A stretch of DNA of 32,528 nucleotides from Nodosilinea sp. LEGE 07088 (GTDB taxonomy: Bacteria > Cyanobacteriota > Cyanobacteriia > Phormidesmidales > Phormidesmidaceae): contig NZ_JADEWX010000054.1 of the NCBI RefSeq assembly GCF_015207395.1, positions 1-32,528 on the forward strand, in the 5' to 3' direction. Each line of letters begins with the position of its first letter. The first letter of the stretch is position 1. The translations under genes were made by a program, and so were the position numbers. The notes below the pieces were generated by a model. The model saw only the letters and a program-made list of their open reading frames with translations. It was not told the origin of the DNA and did not search any database. Below, piece after piece: positions 1-8,332 of this stretch.

Positions 1-24
1 CCCTTCCCCTTAAGCCTGCCCCGC

Positions 25-30
25 TACAAT
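25..30 (+). promoter_or_regulatory. possible -10 box of the helicase gene
   Basis: TACAAT lies 23 bases before the helicase ATG and fits a cyanobacterial sigma-70 -10 element. No good -35 box is visible in the few bases upstream, so this is a weak call. Confidence 0.3.
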
Positions 31-53
31 ACATCCAGTCACCACCGACCACC

Positions 54-1547
54 ATGGGGCGCATACCTACCCTCACCTACGATCGCGGCACCCTGATCCT
101 GCATCCACCGCCCCGCGGCAAAAGCTGGGTAGATTTTGCCCACTGGGACGATCGCATTGAGAAATTTCGCATACCCGCCCAGCAGTATCGCCCTCTGGTA
201 GAAAACCTGCGGGCTGAGCAGGTCAACTTCAACGATGAAGTCCAAACCTTCAGCGCCTTGGCCCTCGATCCCCAGCGCACCCTTGAGCCCTACCCCCACC
301 AACAGCAGGCGCTCCAGGCTTGGATCGACCAAGGCCACAGCGGTGTCGTGATCCTCCCCACCGCCAGCGGCAAAACCTATCTGGCCCAGTTGGCCATGCA
401 GGCCACACCGCGCCCGACGCTAATTACTGTGCCCACCCTGGACTTGATGCACCAGTGGTATGCCCACCTCAAAACAACCTTTCCCGATGCAGACGTCGGC
501 TTACTGGGCGGGGGCTCAAAAGATCGTACCGCCATCCTAGTGGCGACCTACGACAGTGCCGCTATCCATGCCGAGGCCCTCGGCAACCAGTACGCGCTGT
601 TGATCTGCGACGAGTGCCACCATTTGCCCAGCGATTTTAATCGGGTAATTGCCGAGTACTCCATTGCTCCCTACCGCCTGGGGCTCACCGCCACCCCCGA
701 TCGCACCGACGGTCGTCACGCTGACCTCACTCACCTGCTGGGGCCAGTGGTCTATCAAAGATCGGCAGCAGACCTGTCGGGAGACGCCCTGGCTCCTTTC
801 CAGATCGTGCCGATTAAGGTCAAGCTGTCTCAATCTGAGCGCGATCGCTACGAACAGCTCATGGCCCAGCGCAACCGCTTCTTACAAGCAGCCAACATCT
901 GGCTCAGCTCTGCCCAGGGATGGCAGCAGTTTGTGCGCGCCAGTGCCCAGTCTCAACCGGGACGACGAGCCATGTTGGCCCACCGAGAAGCGAAGGCGAT
1001 CGCCCTGGGTACCGAGGGTAAGTTAAAGGTTTTAGCCGACCTACTAGGTCAGCACTACCCCGATCGCACCCTGATTTTCACCAACGACAACACCGCTGTC
1101 TATCAAATTTCTGAAACCTTCCTGATCCCCGCCATTACCCACCAAACCCCGGTCAAAGAGCGCCACGCCATTCTACAGAGATTTCGCAGCGGCGACTATC
1201 CCACCCTGGTCGTCAGCCATGTCTTAAACGAGGGGGTCGATGTGCCTGAGGCGCGAGTAGCCATTCTGCTATCGGGCAGCGGCTCTATTCGAGAGTACGT
1301 GCAGCGGCTAGGACGCATTCTGCGCAAAGGCAGCGGCAACAAACAGGCCATCCTCTACGAAGTGGTCTCCGAAGCCACCAGTGAAGAGGCAATCTCCAGC
1401 CGCCGTCACCGAGGCCTGCAATCTTCCCCAGAGCGGCCTCGCCAGCTAAATTTAATTCCCGTCAAGCCAGTTTACACGAGCGATCCCCCAGTGGTAGTCC
1501 CGCGCGCCGCCGAAGCGCCACCGTCCAACGACGAACTCCCCTACTAG
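54..1547 (+). CDS. XPB/Rad25-like SF2 DEAD/DEAH helicase
   Basis: 497-residue superfamily 2 helicase, expected to be an ATP-dependent DNA translocase acting in the cytoplasm on DNA repair or processing. The order is an N-terminal extension (about 1-75), then RecA-like domain 1 with Walker A PTASGKT at 102-108, Walker B/motif II DECHH at 186-190 and motif III LTATP at 211-215. RecA-like domain 2 carries motif V (NEGVDVPEA) and motif VI (QRLGRILRKG, with arginine fingers). The DECHH box and the RLGRILRKG motif resemble the bacterial and archaeal XPB branch rather than RecG or RecQ. In other genomes XPB-like helicases often pair with a Bax1-type nuclease; none is seen downstream, and the upstream side lies outside the window. 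The ATG at 54 is the first good start. The C-terminal 60 residues are Pro-rich and probably disordered. The family is secure; the substrate is unknown. Confidence 0.88.
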   Translation: MGRIPTLTYDRGTLILHPPPRGKSWVDFAHWDDRIEKFRIPAQQYRPLVENLRAEQVNFNDEVQTFSALALDPQRTLEPYPHQQQALQAWIDQGHSGVVILPTASGKTYLAQLAMQATPRPTLITVPTLDLMHQWYAHLKTTFPDADVGLLGGGSKDRTAILVATYDSAAIHAEALGNQYALLICDECHHLPSDFNRVIAEYSIAPYRLGLTATPDRTDGRHADLTHLLGPVVYQRSAADLSGDALAPFQIVPIKVKLSQSERDRYEQLMAQRNRFLQAANIWLSSAQGWQQFVRASAQSQPGRRAMLAHREAKAIALGTEGKLKVLADLLGQHYPDRTLIFTNDNTAVYQISETFLIPAITHQTPVKERHAILQRFRSGDYPTLVVSHVLNEGVDVPEARVAILLSGSGSIREYVQRLGRILRKGSGNKQAILYEVVSEATSEEAISSRRHRGLQSSPERPRQLNLIPVKPVYTSDPPVVVPRAAEAPPSNDELPY

Positions 1548-1577
1548 GCCAGTTCATGTGATCCCAAAGAACTGGCC
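1547..1577 (+). terminator. stem-loop at the helicase stop codon
   Basis: Perfect 9-bp inverted repeat GGCCAGTTC / GAACTGGCC with a 13-base loop, beginning on the last base of the helicase stop codon. It is followed by AGGTTTCT, so the T-tract is poor. It is a terminator or 3'-end stabiliser candidate. Confidence 0.4.
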
Positions 1578-1913
1578 AGGTTTCTGCCCCAGAGAATGGC
1601 TCAAACGCTATCCTAGAGACAGGCTCAGGCACTGCCAGATTGAGGTGAGCGACGCCAGCACCTAGACGCTAACCGGCCTTGTTTCTAAGGCTTATAGCTG
1701 GGTTATTTTTCCCTAGGGTTTCTCCACAGCTCTACGATTAATACACTGATGTTTCCGCCTTCATTCCCTCGGGGCCGAGACGTAAGCCTAATCAGCACCA
1801 TAGGTAGCCAGCGATTTACCGCTCTCCCGCACGATTTACGCCTCGGTAAGCGGCGTAAATCATCCCCATGGCCAAGCCTAACGCTCATAACCACTGAATT
1901 TTCTATCGCTTTC
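1578..1913 (+). other. intergenic region upstream of the GAIEI-repeat gene
   Basis: This stretch lies between the helicase gene and the chosen start of the next gene. A reading frame in phase with the downstream gene is open from ATG 1749, but its translation does not look like a signal peptide or a conserved domain, so I treat it as non-coding leader. The only clear structure is the 10-bp inverted repeat at 1833-1861. Confidence 0.5.
1833..1861. repeat. perfect 10-bp inverted repeat upstream of CDS 1914
   Basis: GATTTACGCC (1833-1842) and GGCGTAAATC (1852-1861) are exact reverse complements separated by 9 bases. A related half, GATTTACCGC, occurs just upstream at about 1813. The repeat sits about 52 bases before the chosen ATG and could be an operator or a leader hairpin. 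Confidence 0.5.
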
Positions 1914-2660
1914 ATGAGTCAACTGTTTGCCACAGCCCTGCTACTTTCCGTCAGTGCTGGTTCAGCGGGTCTGCTGACCCTATTCAATCAGCCGCCCTTA
2001 CCCCAAACGCTCAAAACCATGACTATTGGCCAACCTCTAGTCAGTTTTGGTGCCATAGAGATTGGTGCCATAGAGATTGGTGCCATAGAGATTGGTGCCA
2101 TAGAGAAAGGCCTATCTGGCTATCTGGCTCAAGCCGAAGCCTCGCCCACACCAGACCAGAGCACCCAGTCATTAGACGAGATTGAGACCGCCATTTGTGT
2201 CAACCTACCCGACTGGCAACGTCCCTCGGAAAGCGCTCAGGCCAAACAGTTAGAGTCTATGCCCCAGTATGCAGAGGCTCTTCAGAGTGATCCCCTCGCG
2301 GAAATGGCCAAAGCCTGGTGGAGCCATGACATTTTCTCGTTTACCACCTATGGTCTCAGTGCTCGGACTGAGCCGCTGTATTTCTCTGGTGTATGGACTG
2401 CCCTAGACCACATTTGGGACTGCTATGGCGACGACCAAGCCGAGCAAATCAATCAGGGTAACCTGGCAGAAATCTGGCTGCTAAATCATCAGTTTGTCGG
2501 GCTAGCATGGCGAGACGATCAGTACACCATCACAGTAGAACCGAGGGATCAAGGCTTGCAGCTGGTGCAATTTCGCCGGCAAGAAAACAGTCAAACCTTA
2601 CCGCTGCAGATTGTGACGACGACTGGCCAAGAGCTCACCGTCATGTCGGGAGATTGGTGA
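1914..2660 (+). CDS. exported protein of unknown function with GAIEI repeat
   Basis: I do not recognise this family. From ATG 1914 it encodes 248 residues. Residues 1-26 (MSQLFATALLLSVSAGSAG...) look like a signal peptide or membrane anchor, which is the main reason for preferring this start over ATG 1749; no Shine-Dalgarno sequence supports either. Residues 46-65 are four tandem pentapeptides (GAIEI x3, GAIEK) encoded by near-identical 15-bp units. The remaining ~180 residues are acidic, with conserved-looking Trp and Tyr and two Cys, and a C-terminal part (LVQFRRQENSQTLPLQIVTT) that may be beta-rich. An envelope or periplasmic location is inferred. It converges on secG, with a hairpin between them. 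It is probably a real gene, of unknown function. Confidence 0.6.
   Translation: MSQLFATALLLSVSAGSAGLLTLFNQPPLPQTLKTMTIGQPLVSFGAIEIGAIEIGAIEIGAIEKGLSGYLAQAEASPTPDQSTQSLDEIETAICVNLPDWQRPSESAQAKQLESMPQYAEALQSDPLAEMAKAWWSHDIFSFTTYGLSARTEPLYFSGVWTALDHIWDCYGDDQAEQINQGNLAEIWLLNHQFVGLAWRDDQYTITVEPRDQGLQLVQFRRQENSQTLPLQIVTTTGQELTVMSGDW
2049..2108 (+). repeat. 15-bp tandem repeat, 4 units, in-frame
   Basis: Four contiguous copies of GGTGCCATAGAGATT, the last ending AAA, encode GAIEI-GAIEI-GAIEI-GAIEK. The first three units are identical at DNA level, which suggests recent slippage expansion. Confidence 0.9.
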
Positions 2661-2696
2661 TAGCCGGACTCGATCAGGGCTGACCAGCTAAAACGC

Positions 2697-2728
2697 AACC
2701 CCTCCCATGCTTAAGCGTGGGAGGGGTT
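2697..2728. terminator. hairpin between convergent genes (secG terminator)
   Basis: 14-bp stem AACCCCTCCCATGC / GCGTGGGAGGGGTT with loop TTAA and one non-Watson-Crick pair. It lies between the stop codons of the convergent GAIEI gene and secG. On the minus strand the stem is followed by GCGTTTTAG, so it serves best as the secG terminator; on the plus strand the T-tract is absent. Confidence 0.6.
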
Positions 2729-2788
2729 GAATGCATGGGGATCGAAAGCTCACAATATCCCCAGCGTGAATGCTTGAAGCCAAGCAGG

Positions 2789-3043
2789 TTAAAGAGCTGG
2801 AGGGGTCGCTGGTACATCCAACCAGCCCGCACTCAGCACCACCGTTAACCCCATAAACAGTACTGTCAGCGTCCAGGTAACACGATTTAGCGTGGTTTCT
2901 GCACTTTTGGTACTGGTAAACAGTTGGGCCTGCCCGCCCAGACCACCGAGTCCGTCGCCCTTGGGGCTGTGCAACAGCACTAGAGCCGTTAGGCCTACAG
3001 CCGCAACCATCCAGACAACTTTCAAAACTGTGGTAACTATCAT
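2789..3043 (-). CDS. secG: preprotein translocase subunit SecG
   Basis: 84-residue inner/thylakoid membrane subunit of SecYEG that assists protein translocation by SecA. Two membrane segments are visible, about residues 3-24 (VVWMVAAVGLTALVLLHSP) and 54-74 (VTWTLTVLFMGLTVVLSAG). They flank the conserved cytosolic loop GDGLGGLGGQAQLF, the family signature. Length matches the family. It lies 144 bases downstream of gpmI on the same strand, a pairing I recall from many cyanobacteria, so co-transcription is likely. Confidence 0.93.
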   Translation of the reverse strand: MIVTTVLKVVWMVAAVGLTALVLLHSPKGDGLGGLGGQAQLFTSTKSAETTLNRVTWTLTVLFMGLTVVLSAGWLDVPATPPAL

Positions 3044-3187
3044 CGTGTTCTCAGATTAACCTGCTCAAAGGAATGGGTGGAATAGCCTGATCTAGAATCC
3101 CGCTAGCCATTTAACCACGCCAAATTTAACTATACCCCACGGCCTAAATCCTTGCCGAGGTAACCGAGCCGAGCGCGGCGGTGCAGG

Positions 3188-4786
3188 CTAGATAGACAGC
3201 TTGACCGGTGTGCGATTGCGACGAATCTCGACATCAGCGGGGAGAAACATCGATCGACCGGTCATTTCTTGGGGTTGGGGCAGCCCCAGGATTTGTAAAA
3301 TTGTCGGGGCAATGTCCGACAGGCGCCCATCTTCTCGCAGATTGACATCGCCACCGTAGGCCGGCACTTTGAGCCGCTCACCTTCCACCAAAATGAAGGG
3401 TACTGGGTTGGTGGTGTGGGCCGTCCAGGGTTTGTGGTTTTCGTCCCACATCAGCTCAGCATTGCCGTGATCGGCAATGATAATGGCTGTGCCTCCGGCT
3501 TTCCCGATACTGTCGATGAGATGACCTAGGTTTTTGTCTACGGCCTGCAGTGCCTCAATGGTGGCGTCCATCCGACCCGTGTGCCCTACCATATCGGGGT
3601 TAGCGTAGTTGATCACGACCAGAGAATAAATGCCTTTTTCAACGGCAGCTACGGCGGTGTCGGTGACGGCCTCAGCCGACATCGCTGGAGCCTTATCGTA
3701 GGTGGCCACCATGGGGCTAGAGACCAGCTCTCGATCTTCGCCTTCCAGGGGTTCCTCAAGCCCACCATTAAAAAAGTAGGTGACGTGGGCGTACTTCTCG
3801 GTTTCGGCGGTGCGAAACTGCTTCAACCCATGGTTTGCCACCACTTCGCCCAAAATATTACTCAGGTTTTGTGGCTGAAACGCCACTTTGACTGGCATTT
3901 CTGGATCGTACTGGGTCATGGTGACCAGGTTCAGTGGGGTGACGATCTCTCGTTCAAAGCCTTTAAAATTGGGGTCAACCAGGGCATGGGTGAGCTGTCG
4001 GGCTCGGTCAGGGCGAAAGTTGAAGAAAATGACGCCATCTTCGGGTGCGATCGCACCCGGGGCCAACCGCACAGGCTCCACAAACTCGTCGTTGATCGCC
4101 CGGTCGTAGGAGGCGAGCAGCGCCTCCATGGCCGTTTGACCACTGCCTTCGCCGGGGTCAGTCATAACCCGGTAGGCTTTCTCAACGCGATCCCAACGAT
4201 TGTCGCGATCCATCGCGTAATAGCGACCGCTGAGCGTAACCAGCCGCCCCAGCCCCAGCTGATCTACGTAGTCCTGAATTTTCTGAACAGCTATTTTAGC
4301 TTCGGTGGGTTTAGTATCGCGACCATCGGTAATAACGTGAATGCAAACCTCGTCAATATCCTGGGCCTTAGCCATATCTAATAGCCCAAACAGATGAGAG
4401 AGGTGAGAATGCACCCCGCCCTCTGAACACAGGCCAATCAGATGCAGCTTGCTATTGCGGTAACGCACAGTCTGACAGACCTCTAGCAAAGCCTCGTTTT
4501 CTTGCAGGGTGCCATCTTCTACGGCATCGGAGATACGCACTAATTCTTGGGGCACAATCCGCCCGGCACCAATGTTCAAATGGCCAACCTCCGAATTCCC
4601 CATTTGACCATCGGGTAGCCCCACATCTTTGCCTGAGGTGCGAATCAGAGTATGGGGATAAGCAGCCCAAAGGCTGTCCATAACCGGAGTCTGGGCAGCC
4701 GCCACGGCATTGCCATCACCACTTTCCCGGTATCCCCAACCGTCTAGAATAATGAGCACCATCGGCGGGATTGACGTTTGACTCAT
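3188..4786 (-). CDS. gpmI: 2,3-bisphosphoglycerate-independent phosphoglycerate mutase
   Basis: 532-residue Mn-dependent enzyme interconverting 3- and 2-phosphoglycerate in glycolysis/gluconeogenesis, in the cytoplasm. The alkaline-phosphatase-like fold is shown by LIILDGWG (metal ligand Asp15), the catalytic serine in GNSEVGH (Ser65), VITDGRDT, SGRYYAMDRDNRW and the second metal cluster with NYANPDMVGHTG and IADHGNAE. The length is typical. The ATG at 4786 starts directly at the conserved N-terminus. In cyanobacteria this step feeds 3-PG from the Calvin cycle toward PEP and pyruvate. secG follows on the same strand. Confidence 0.97.
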   Translation of the reverse strand: MSQTSIPPMVLIILDGWGYRESGDGNAVAAAQTPVMDSLWAAYPHTLIRTSGKDVGLPDGQMGNSEVGHLNIGAGRIVPQELVRISDAVEDGTLQENEALLEVCQTVRYRNSKLHLIGLCSEGGVHSHLSHLFGLLDMAKAQDIDEVCIHVITDGRDTKPTEAKIAVQKIQDYVDQLGLGRLVTLSGRYYAMDRDNRWDRVEKAYRVMTDPGEGSGQTAMEALLASYDRAINDEFVEPVRLAPGAIAPEDGVIFFNFRPDRARQLTHALVDPNFKGFEREIVTPLNLVTMTQYDPEMPVKVAFQPQNLSNILGEVVANHGLKQFRTAETEKYAHVTYFFNGGLEEPLEGEDRELVSSPMVATYDKAPAMSAEAVTDTAVAAVEKGIYSLVVINYANPDMVGHTGRMDATIEALQAVDKNLGHLIDSIGKAGGTAIIIADHGNAELMWDENHKPWTAHTTNPVPFILVEGERLKVPAYGGDVNLREDGRLSDIAPTILQILGLPQPQEMTGRSMFLPADVEIRRNRTPVKLSI

Positions 4787-5068
4787 AGATCAGAATCCTT
4801 GGGACTTGGGCTAACGTCTCGGCAATCATACCATCCAGAAATTTAGCCCCGATTCTGAGTCGGAGCAGTACTGGCATAAGCATTCAGCGACGTCTATAAA
4901 GACATTTGGTCAAAAAGCTAAGGCTAGGTTTTGAGGAAATGCCCCACAGCCGAAAGCAAGTGCCCTGAACTGCATGCCCAGTCTAAACCTGCTGCATCAG
5001 CACAGAACCGCGATAGGCCAATATTTGAAAAACACTTTTTATAAAAGGCATATTACTCTACATCTGCA

Positions 5069-6775
5069 TCATTTTGTAGCGCTAGCTTTGCGCTTAGCCT
5101 GTTGTTGACGCTTAGCTTCGGCTTTAGCCTTTTTCTCGGCATCTAGGGCAGCCTGCTTAGCGGCGGCGGCTTCTTCAGCAATTTTGTCGAGGTAGTAGTG
5201 GTAGTCACCCCGGTATAACCGCAACTCGCCGTCGCGGATTTCTACAATTTTGGTCGCCACCCGCGAAATAAAGTAGCGATCGTGGGAAACCAACAGCACG
5301 GTGCCATCGTAGTGTTGCAGCGCTTCCTCCAACATTTCCTTGGCAGGAATATCTAGATGGTTGGTAGGCTCATCGAGCATCATCAGGTTAGCAGGGCGGA
5401 GCAGCATTTTAGCGAGGGCTAGTCGGGCCTTTTCACCACCGCTTAGAGCATTGACCTGCTTAAAGGCCATATCCCCCGTAAACAAAAACCGTCCCAGGAG
5501 GGTGCGCACCTCTTCGTTGGTCCAGTCGGGTACTTCGTCGTGAATCGTGTCGATGACGGTCTTGGCCAAGTCCAGGGCTTCGGCCTGATTTTGCTCAAAA
5601 TAGCTGGGGATCACGTTGTGCTGGCCGATCTCGACCTGGCCATCGCTAGGGGTCTCTAGGCCGCTGATCAGACGTAGTAGGGTAGATTTGCCGGAGCCAT
5701 TGTGGCCTAAAAACGCAATGCGATCGCCCCGTTCAATCAGCAGACTGGCCCCCAGAAACAAAATTTTGTCGTCATAGCTGTGGGTCAGATCGGCGATGGT
5801 AACCACCTCGCGCCCACTGCGGGGAGCAGGCGGAAAGCGAAAATGCAGCGTGCGCCCGCTGCCGGTAGGGGCTTCAATGCGCTCGACTTTATCCAGCTGC
5901 TTTTCGCGGCTTTTGGCCTGGGTACTGCGGGTAGCGCTGGCCCGAAAGCGATCCACAAAGGCTTGCTGTTTCGCGATTTCCTTTTGTTGCCGCTCGTAGG
6001 TGCTGAGCTGAGCCGTTAGGGCCTCTTCTTTTTGGGTCAGGTAGGCGGTGTAGTTGCCCAGGTAGGTGGTCGAGACGCCCCGCTCGGTTTCTACAATTTG
6101 CGTACACAGGCGATCGAGAAACTCGCGGTCGTGGGAAACAATCACCATGGGCGTGGTGAGCTTTTTCAGGTAAACCTCCAGCCACTCGATGGTGTCGAGG
6201 TCGAGATGGTTGGTCGGCTCGTCGAGCAGCAGCACATCGGGAGCCTGGAGCAAAATTTTGCCCAAGCCCATGCGCATTTGCCAGCCGCCGCTAAATTCGC
6301 TGACGTAGCGATCGCCGTCAACCGCCTCAAACCCCATCTCGGGCAAGATCTTCTCAATTTTCGACTCTAGCCCGTAGCCGCCTAGGGCTTCAAACCGCCG
6401 CTGCTGCTTATCCAGCTGATGAATCAACCGTTCCAGTTCGTCGGGGTCAGCCGCCTCCATTAAGGTAGGGATATGGTGCAGTTTAGACTGCACCTCGTTG
6501 GCTTCCTTAAATACGGTCCAAAATTCATCGCGCACGGTGTGGCTGGGATCAACCTCAAACTCCTGCGAAAGATAGGCGATCTTGAGATCGGCAGGGCGAA
6601 TAATGTTGCCGGTGGTGGGTTCGAGGTTGCCCGTAATAATTTTGAGCTGAGTCGATTTGCCGGCCCCGTTGACCCCCACCAGGCCAATGCGATCGCCCGG
6701 CTTCACCTCCCAGTTGACATCCTTGAGAACCTCCCCGGTGGGGTAAATCTTGCTGATGTGCTCTAAACGCAGCAT
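5069..6775 (-). CDS. ABC-F family ATPase (ribosome-associated type)
   Basis: 568-residue soluble protein with two ABC ATPase domains and no membrane segment, the hallmark of the ABC-F family (EttA, Uup, YbiT, YheS). These act on the ribosomal E site rather than in transport. Domain 1 has Walker A GVNGAGKS (about 34-41), signature FSGGWQMRMGLGK and LLLDEPTNHLD. A charged linker follows (ERQQKEIAKQQAFVDRFR...). Domain 2 has GHNGSGKS, LSGGEKARLALAK and MLDEPTNHLD. The C-terminus is a Lys/Ala-rich tail (AEKKAKAEAKRQQQAKRKASATK region), probably a coiled coil. The start is supported by GGAG seven bases before ATG. The subfamily is not certain; it is closest in feel to the Uup/YheS-like group. Confidence 0.9.
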   Translation of the reverse strand: MLRLEHISKIYPTGEVLKDVNWEVKPGDRIGLVGVNGAGKSTQLKIITGNLEPTTGNIIRPADLKIAYLSQEFEVDPSHTVRDEFWTVFKEANEVQSKLHHIPTLMEAADPDELERLIHQLDKQQRRFEALGGYGLESKIEKILPEMGFEAVDGDRYVSEFSGGWQMRMGLGKILLQAPDVLLLDEPTNHLDLDTIEWLEVYLKKLTTPMVIVSHDREFLDRLCTQIVETERGVSTTYLGNYTAYLTQKEEALTAQLSTYERQQKEIAKQQAFVDRFRASATRSTQAKSREKQLDKVERIEAPTGSGRTLHFRFPPAPRSGREVVTIADLTHSYDDKILFLGASLLIERGDRIAFLGHNGSGKSTLLRLISGLETPSDGQVEIGQHNVIPSYFEQNQAEALDLAKTVIDTIHDEVPDWTNEEVRTLLGRFLFTGDMAFKQVNALSGGEKARLALAKMLLRPANLMMLDEPTNHLDIPAKEMLEEALQHYDGTVLLVSHDRYFISRVATKIVEIRDGELRLYRGDYHYYLDKIAEEAAAAKQAALDAEKKAKAEAKRQQQAKRKASATK

Positions 6776-6823
6776 GGGCAGGCTCCAAAGCGGGGTGTAA
6801 ACGAATCTTTACCAAAGGTAACG

Positions 6824-6855
6824 AAAAAAGGGGCCAGGTTGTCTACCCTAGCCCC
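6824..6855 (-). terminator. intrinsic terminator of the 6928-7335 gene
   Basis: Read on the minus strand, GGGGCTAGG / CCTGGCCCC forms a 9-bp stem with one G-U pair and an 8-base loop, followed directly by TTTTTT. It ends the transcript of the small basic protein and separates it from the ABC-F gene. Confidence 0.85.
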
Positions 6856-6927
6856 TGAGATTTAAGTCGTTTCTGCCTGCAAGTGTTAGCTGGTAACCAG
6901 ACTCAGCGCAGCTGGCCTGCAGCCAAA

Positions 6928-7335
6928 CTACTTCTTGATATCCTTCGCCATCTGCCGAAACATATCTAGGTTGGTGTCTACCTTGCGACGCTCAAAGCGA
7001 GGCTCTGATTTGGCCACCGGTTGAGAAAAGGTTTCGGCTGGAGCGGTCTTTTGCTTGGGAAGACCATTTTCTTGGAGCTTTTTGGCTTCTAGCGCAGATA
7101 CTTGCCGAATACTCTCTTTCTCTCCCGATTCACCGGCTTTTTTGGCGTAGGTACGACGAACAGTCTTGGATGAACGCATGTAATCGATATCGCCGTAGCT
7201 TTTAGCATCATCGGGATCGAGATAGAAAGCGCCGCCAGCTCGCTCAATGGTAGGTTCTTGACGGGCGGGGCGGTCGGCTTCCCCAGGGTTTTTAGCTTTC
7301 TTGCCACCCAACAACCCGCGAATAAATCCAGTCAT
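6928..7335 (-). CDS. small basic hypothetical protein, 135 aa
   Basis: I do not recognise a named family. A start at 7335 gives 135 residues (MTGFIRGLLGGKKAKNPGE...). It is preferred over the upstream GTG/TTG starts because AGGAG lies six bases before this ATG. The protein is hydrophilic, rich in Lys and Arg, without membrane segments, and mostly low complexity. Exceptions are a central block (GAFYLDPDDAKSYGDIDYMR) and a C-terminal block (NLDMFRQMAKDIKK). An N-terminal amphipathic segment GFIRGLLGG might touch membranes. It has a strong terminator immediately after it and is therefore a single-gene unit, divergent from hisIE. Function unknown. Confidence 0.72.
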   Translation of the reverse strand: MTGFIRGLLGGKKAKNPGEADRPARQEPTIERAGGAFYLDPDDAKSYGDIDYMRSSKTVRRTYAKKAGESGEKESIRQVSALEAKKLQENGLPKQKTAPAETFSQPVAKSEPRFERRKVDTNLDMFRQMAKDIKK

Positions 7336-7633
7336 GAAACTCTCCTGCGTCTGTGATAGAAAATCGAGTAGTGCTAAGCTCCCAGGCACAGCGCCCTGAA
7401 GAGGGCCGAGAGCCACATTAGACTTAGCTAACGGTTTATTAACTACTATGTTAACTTTTGTTGGGAGAAAAGTAGGGGTTAAATTGGTCTAATTAACATT
7501 TTGCCTGGGGTTTGCTGTTTATGAGAGCGGTCTATGCCATGTCCTGCCGCGCTGATCGCTGAGTTAGCCATCAGACCAGGCAGGGGGTGAGAAAATACTA
7601 GAGTGGGTAAAACTATTTCACTTGTCCGCCGCT

Positions 7634-8284
7634 ATGGTTACTTCCCCATCCTCGTCGCTTGCCCAAGCCGTGCCCGTCGATCGCATTTGCTACAACGATC
7701 AGGGGCTGGTGCCGGCCATCGTGCAAGACCACCTCGACGGCACCGTGCTGATGATGGCCTGGATGAACGCGGCAGCGTTGCAAAAGACCCTGAGCACTGG
7801 GGAGACCTGGTTTTGGAGTCGATCGCGCCAGGAGTTTTGGCACAAGGGAGCAACCTCGGGCCATATCCAGCGGGTCAAGGCTATGCGCTACGACTGCGAC
7901 AGCGATGCGTTGCTGGTAACGGTCGATCAACTGGGTGACATCGCCTGCCATACTGGCGAGCGCAGCTGCTTTCACCAGATCGAAGGGGCAAAAATAGCCC
8001 CGCCCGCCGATACGCTATCGCAGGTGTACGGGGTGATCTGCGATCGCAGAGATCATCCCCACCCCGACTCTTACACCTGCCAGCTGCTGGCAGGGGGCGA
8101 CAACAAAATTCTCAAGAAAATTGGCGAAGAGGCCGCTGAGGTGGTGATGGCCTGCAAAGATGACCATGCCGACGCGATCGCCGGCGAAGCCGCCGACTTG
8201 ATGTACCACACTCTGGTTGCCCTGGCCCACCACGGCGTGGATATCAAGGACGTCTATCGCAAGCTCCAGGAAAGGCGGCGGTGA
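7634..8284 (+). CDS. hisIE: bifunctional phosphoribosyl-AMP cyclohydrolase / phosphoribosyl-ATP pyrophosphohydrolase
   Basis: Catalyses steps two and three of histidine biosynthesis, in the cytoplasm. The N-terminal HisI domain shows [26 protein letters not shown], the metal-binding YDCDSDALL and GERSCF. The C-terminal HisE domain shows [16 protein letters not shown] and [12 protein letters not shown], a typical MazG-like helical nucleotide pyrophosphatase. From ATG 7634 it is 216 residues; a TTG at 7622 in the same frame would add four. Neither has a clear ribosome-binding site. It uses the product of HisG, which depends on PRPP made by Prs, also encoded in this window. Confidence 0.95.
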   Translation: MVTSPSSSLAQAVPVDRICYNDQGLVPAIVQDHLDGTVLMMAWMNAAALQKTLSTGETWFWSRSRQEFWHKGATSGHIQRVKAMRYDCDSDALLVTVDQLGDIACHTGERSCFHQIEGAKIAPPADTLSQVYGVICDRRDHPHPDSYTCQLLAGGDNKILKKIGEEAAEVVMACKDDHADAIAGEAADLMYHTLVALAHHGVDIKDVYRKLQERRR

Positions 8285-8287
8285 GGT

Positions 8288-8324
8288 GGCGGGTGAGTGG
8301 TATTGAGCGACCCACTTACCCGCC
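8288..8324. terminator. shared hairpin between convergent hisIE and rsmG
   Basis: 13-bp stem GGCGGGTGAGTGG / CCACTTACCCGCC with a G-U pair and an 11-base loop fills the gap between the two stop codons. The plus strand continues with TACTTTCC; there is no long T-run in either direction. Confidence 0.55.
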
Positions 8325-8332
8325 TACTTTCC

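Noticed and set aside
1749-1913. N-terminal extension of the GAIEI protein from ATG 1749
   Set aside because: Would place the hydrophobic signal-like segment 56 residues inside the protein and includes the inverted repeat 1833-1861; no conserved content.
3581-4381. 266-codon plus-strand frame opposite gpmI
   Set aside because: Antisense shadow of a well-conserved gene; the protein has no domain-like pattern.
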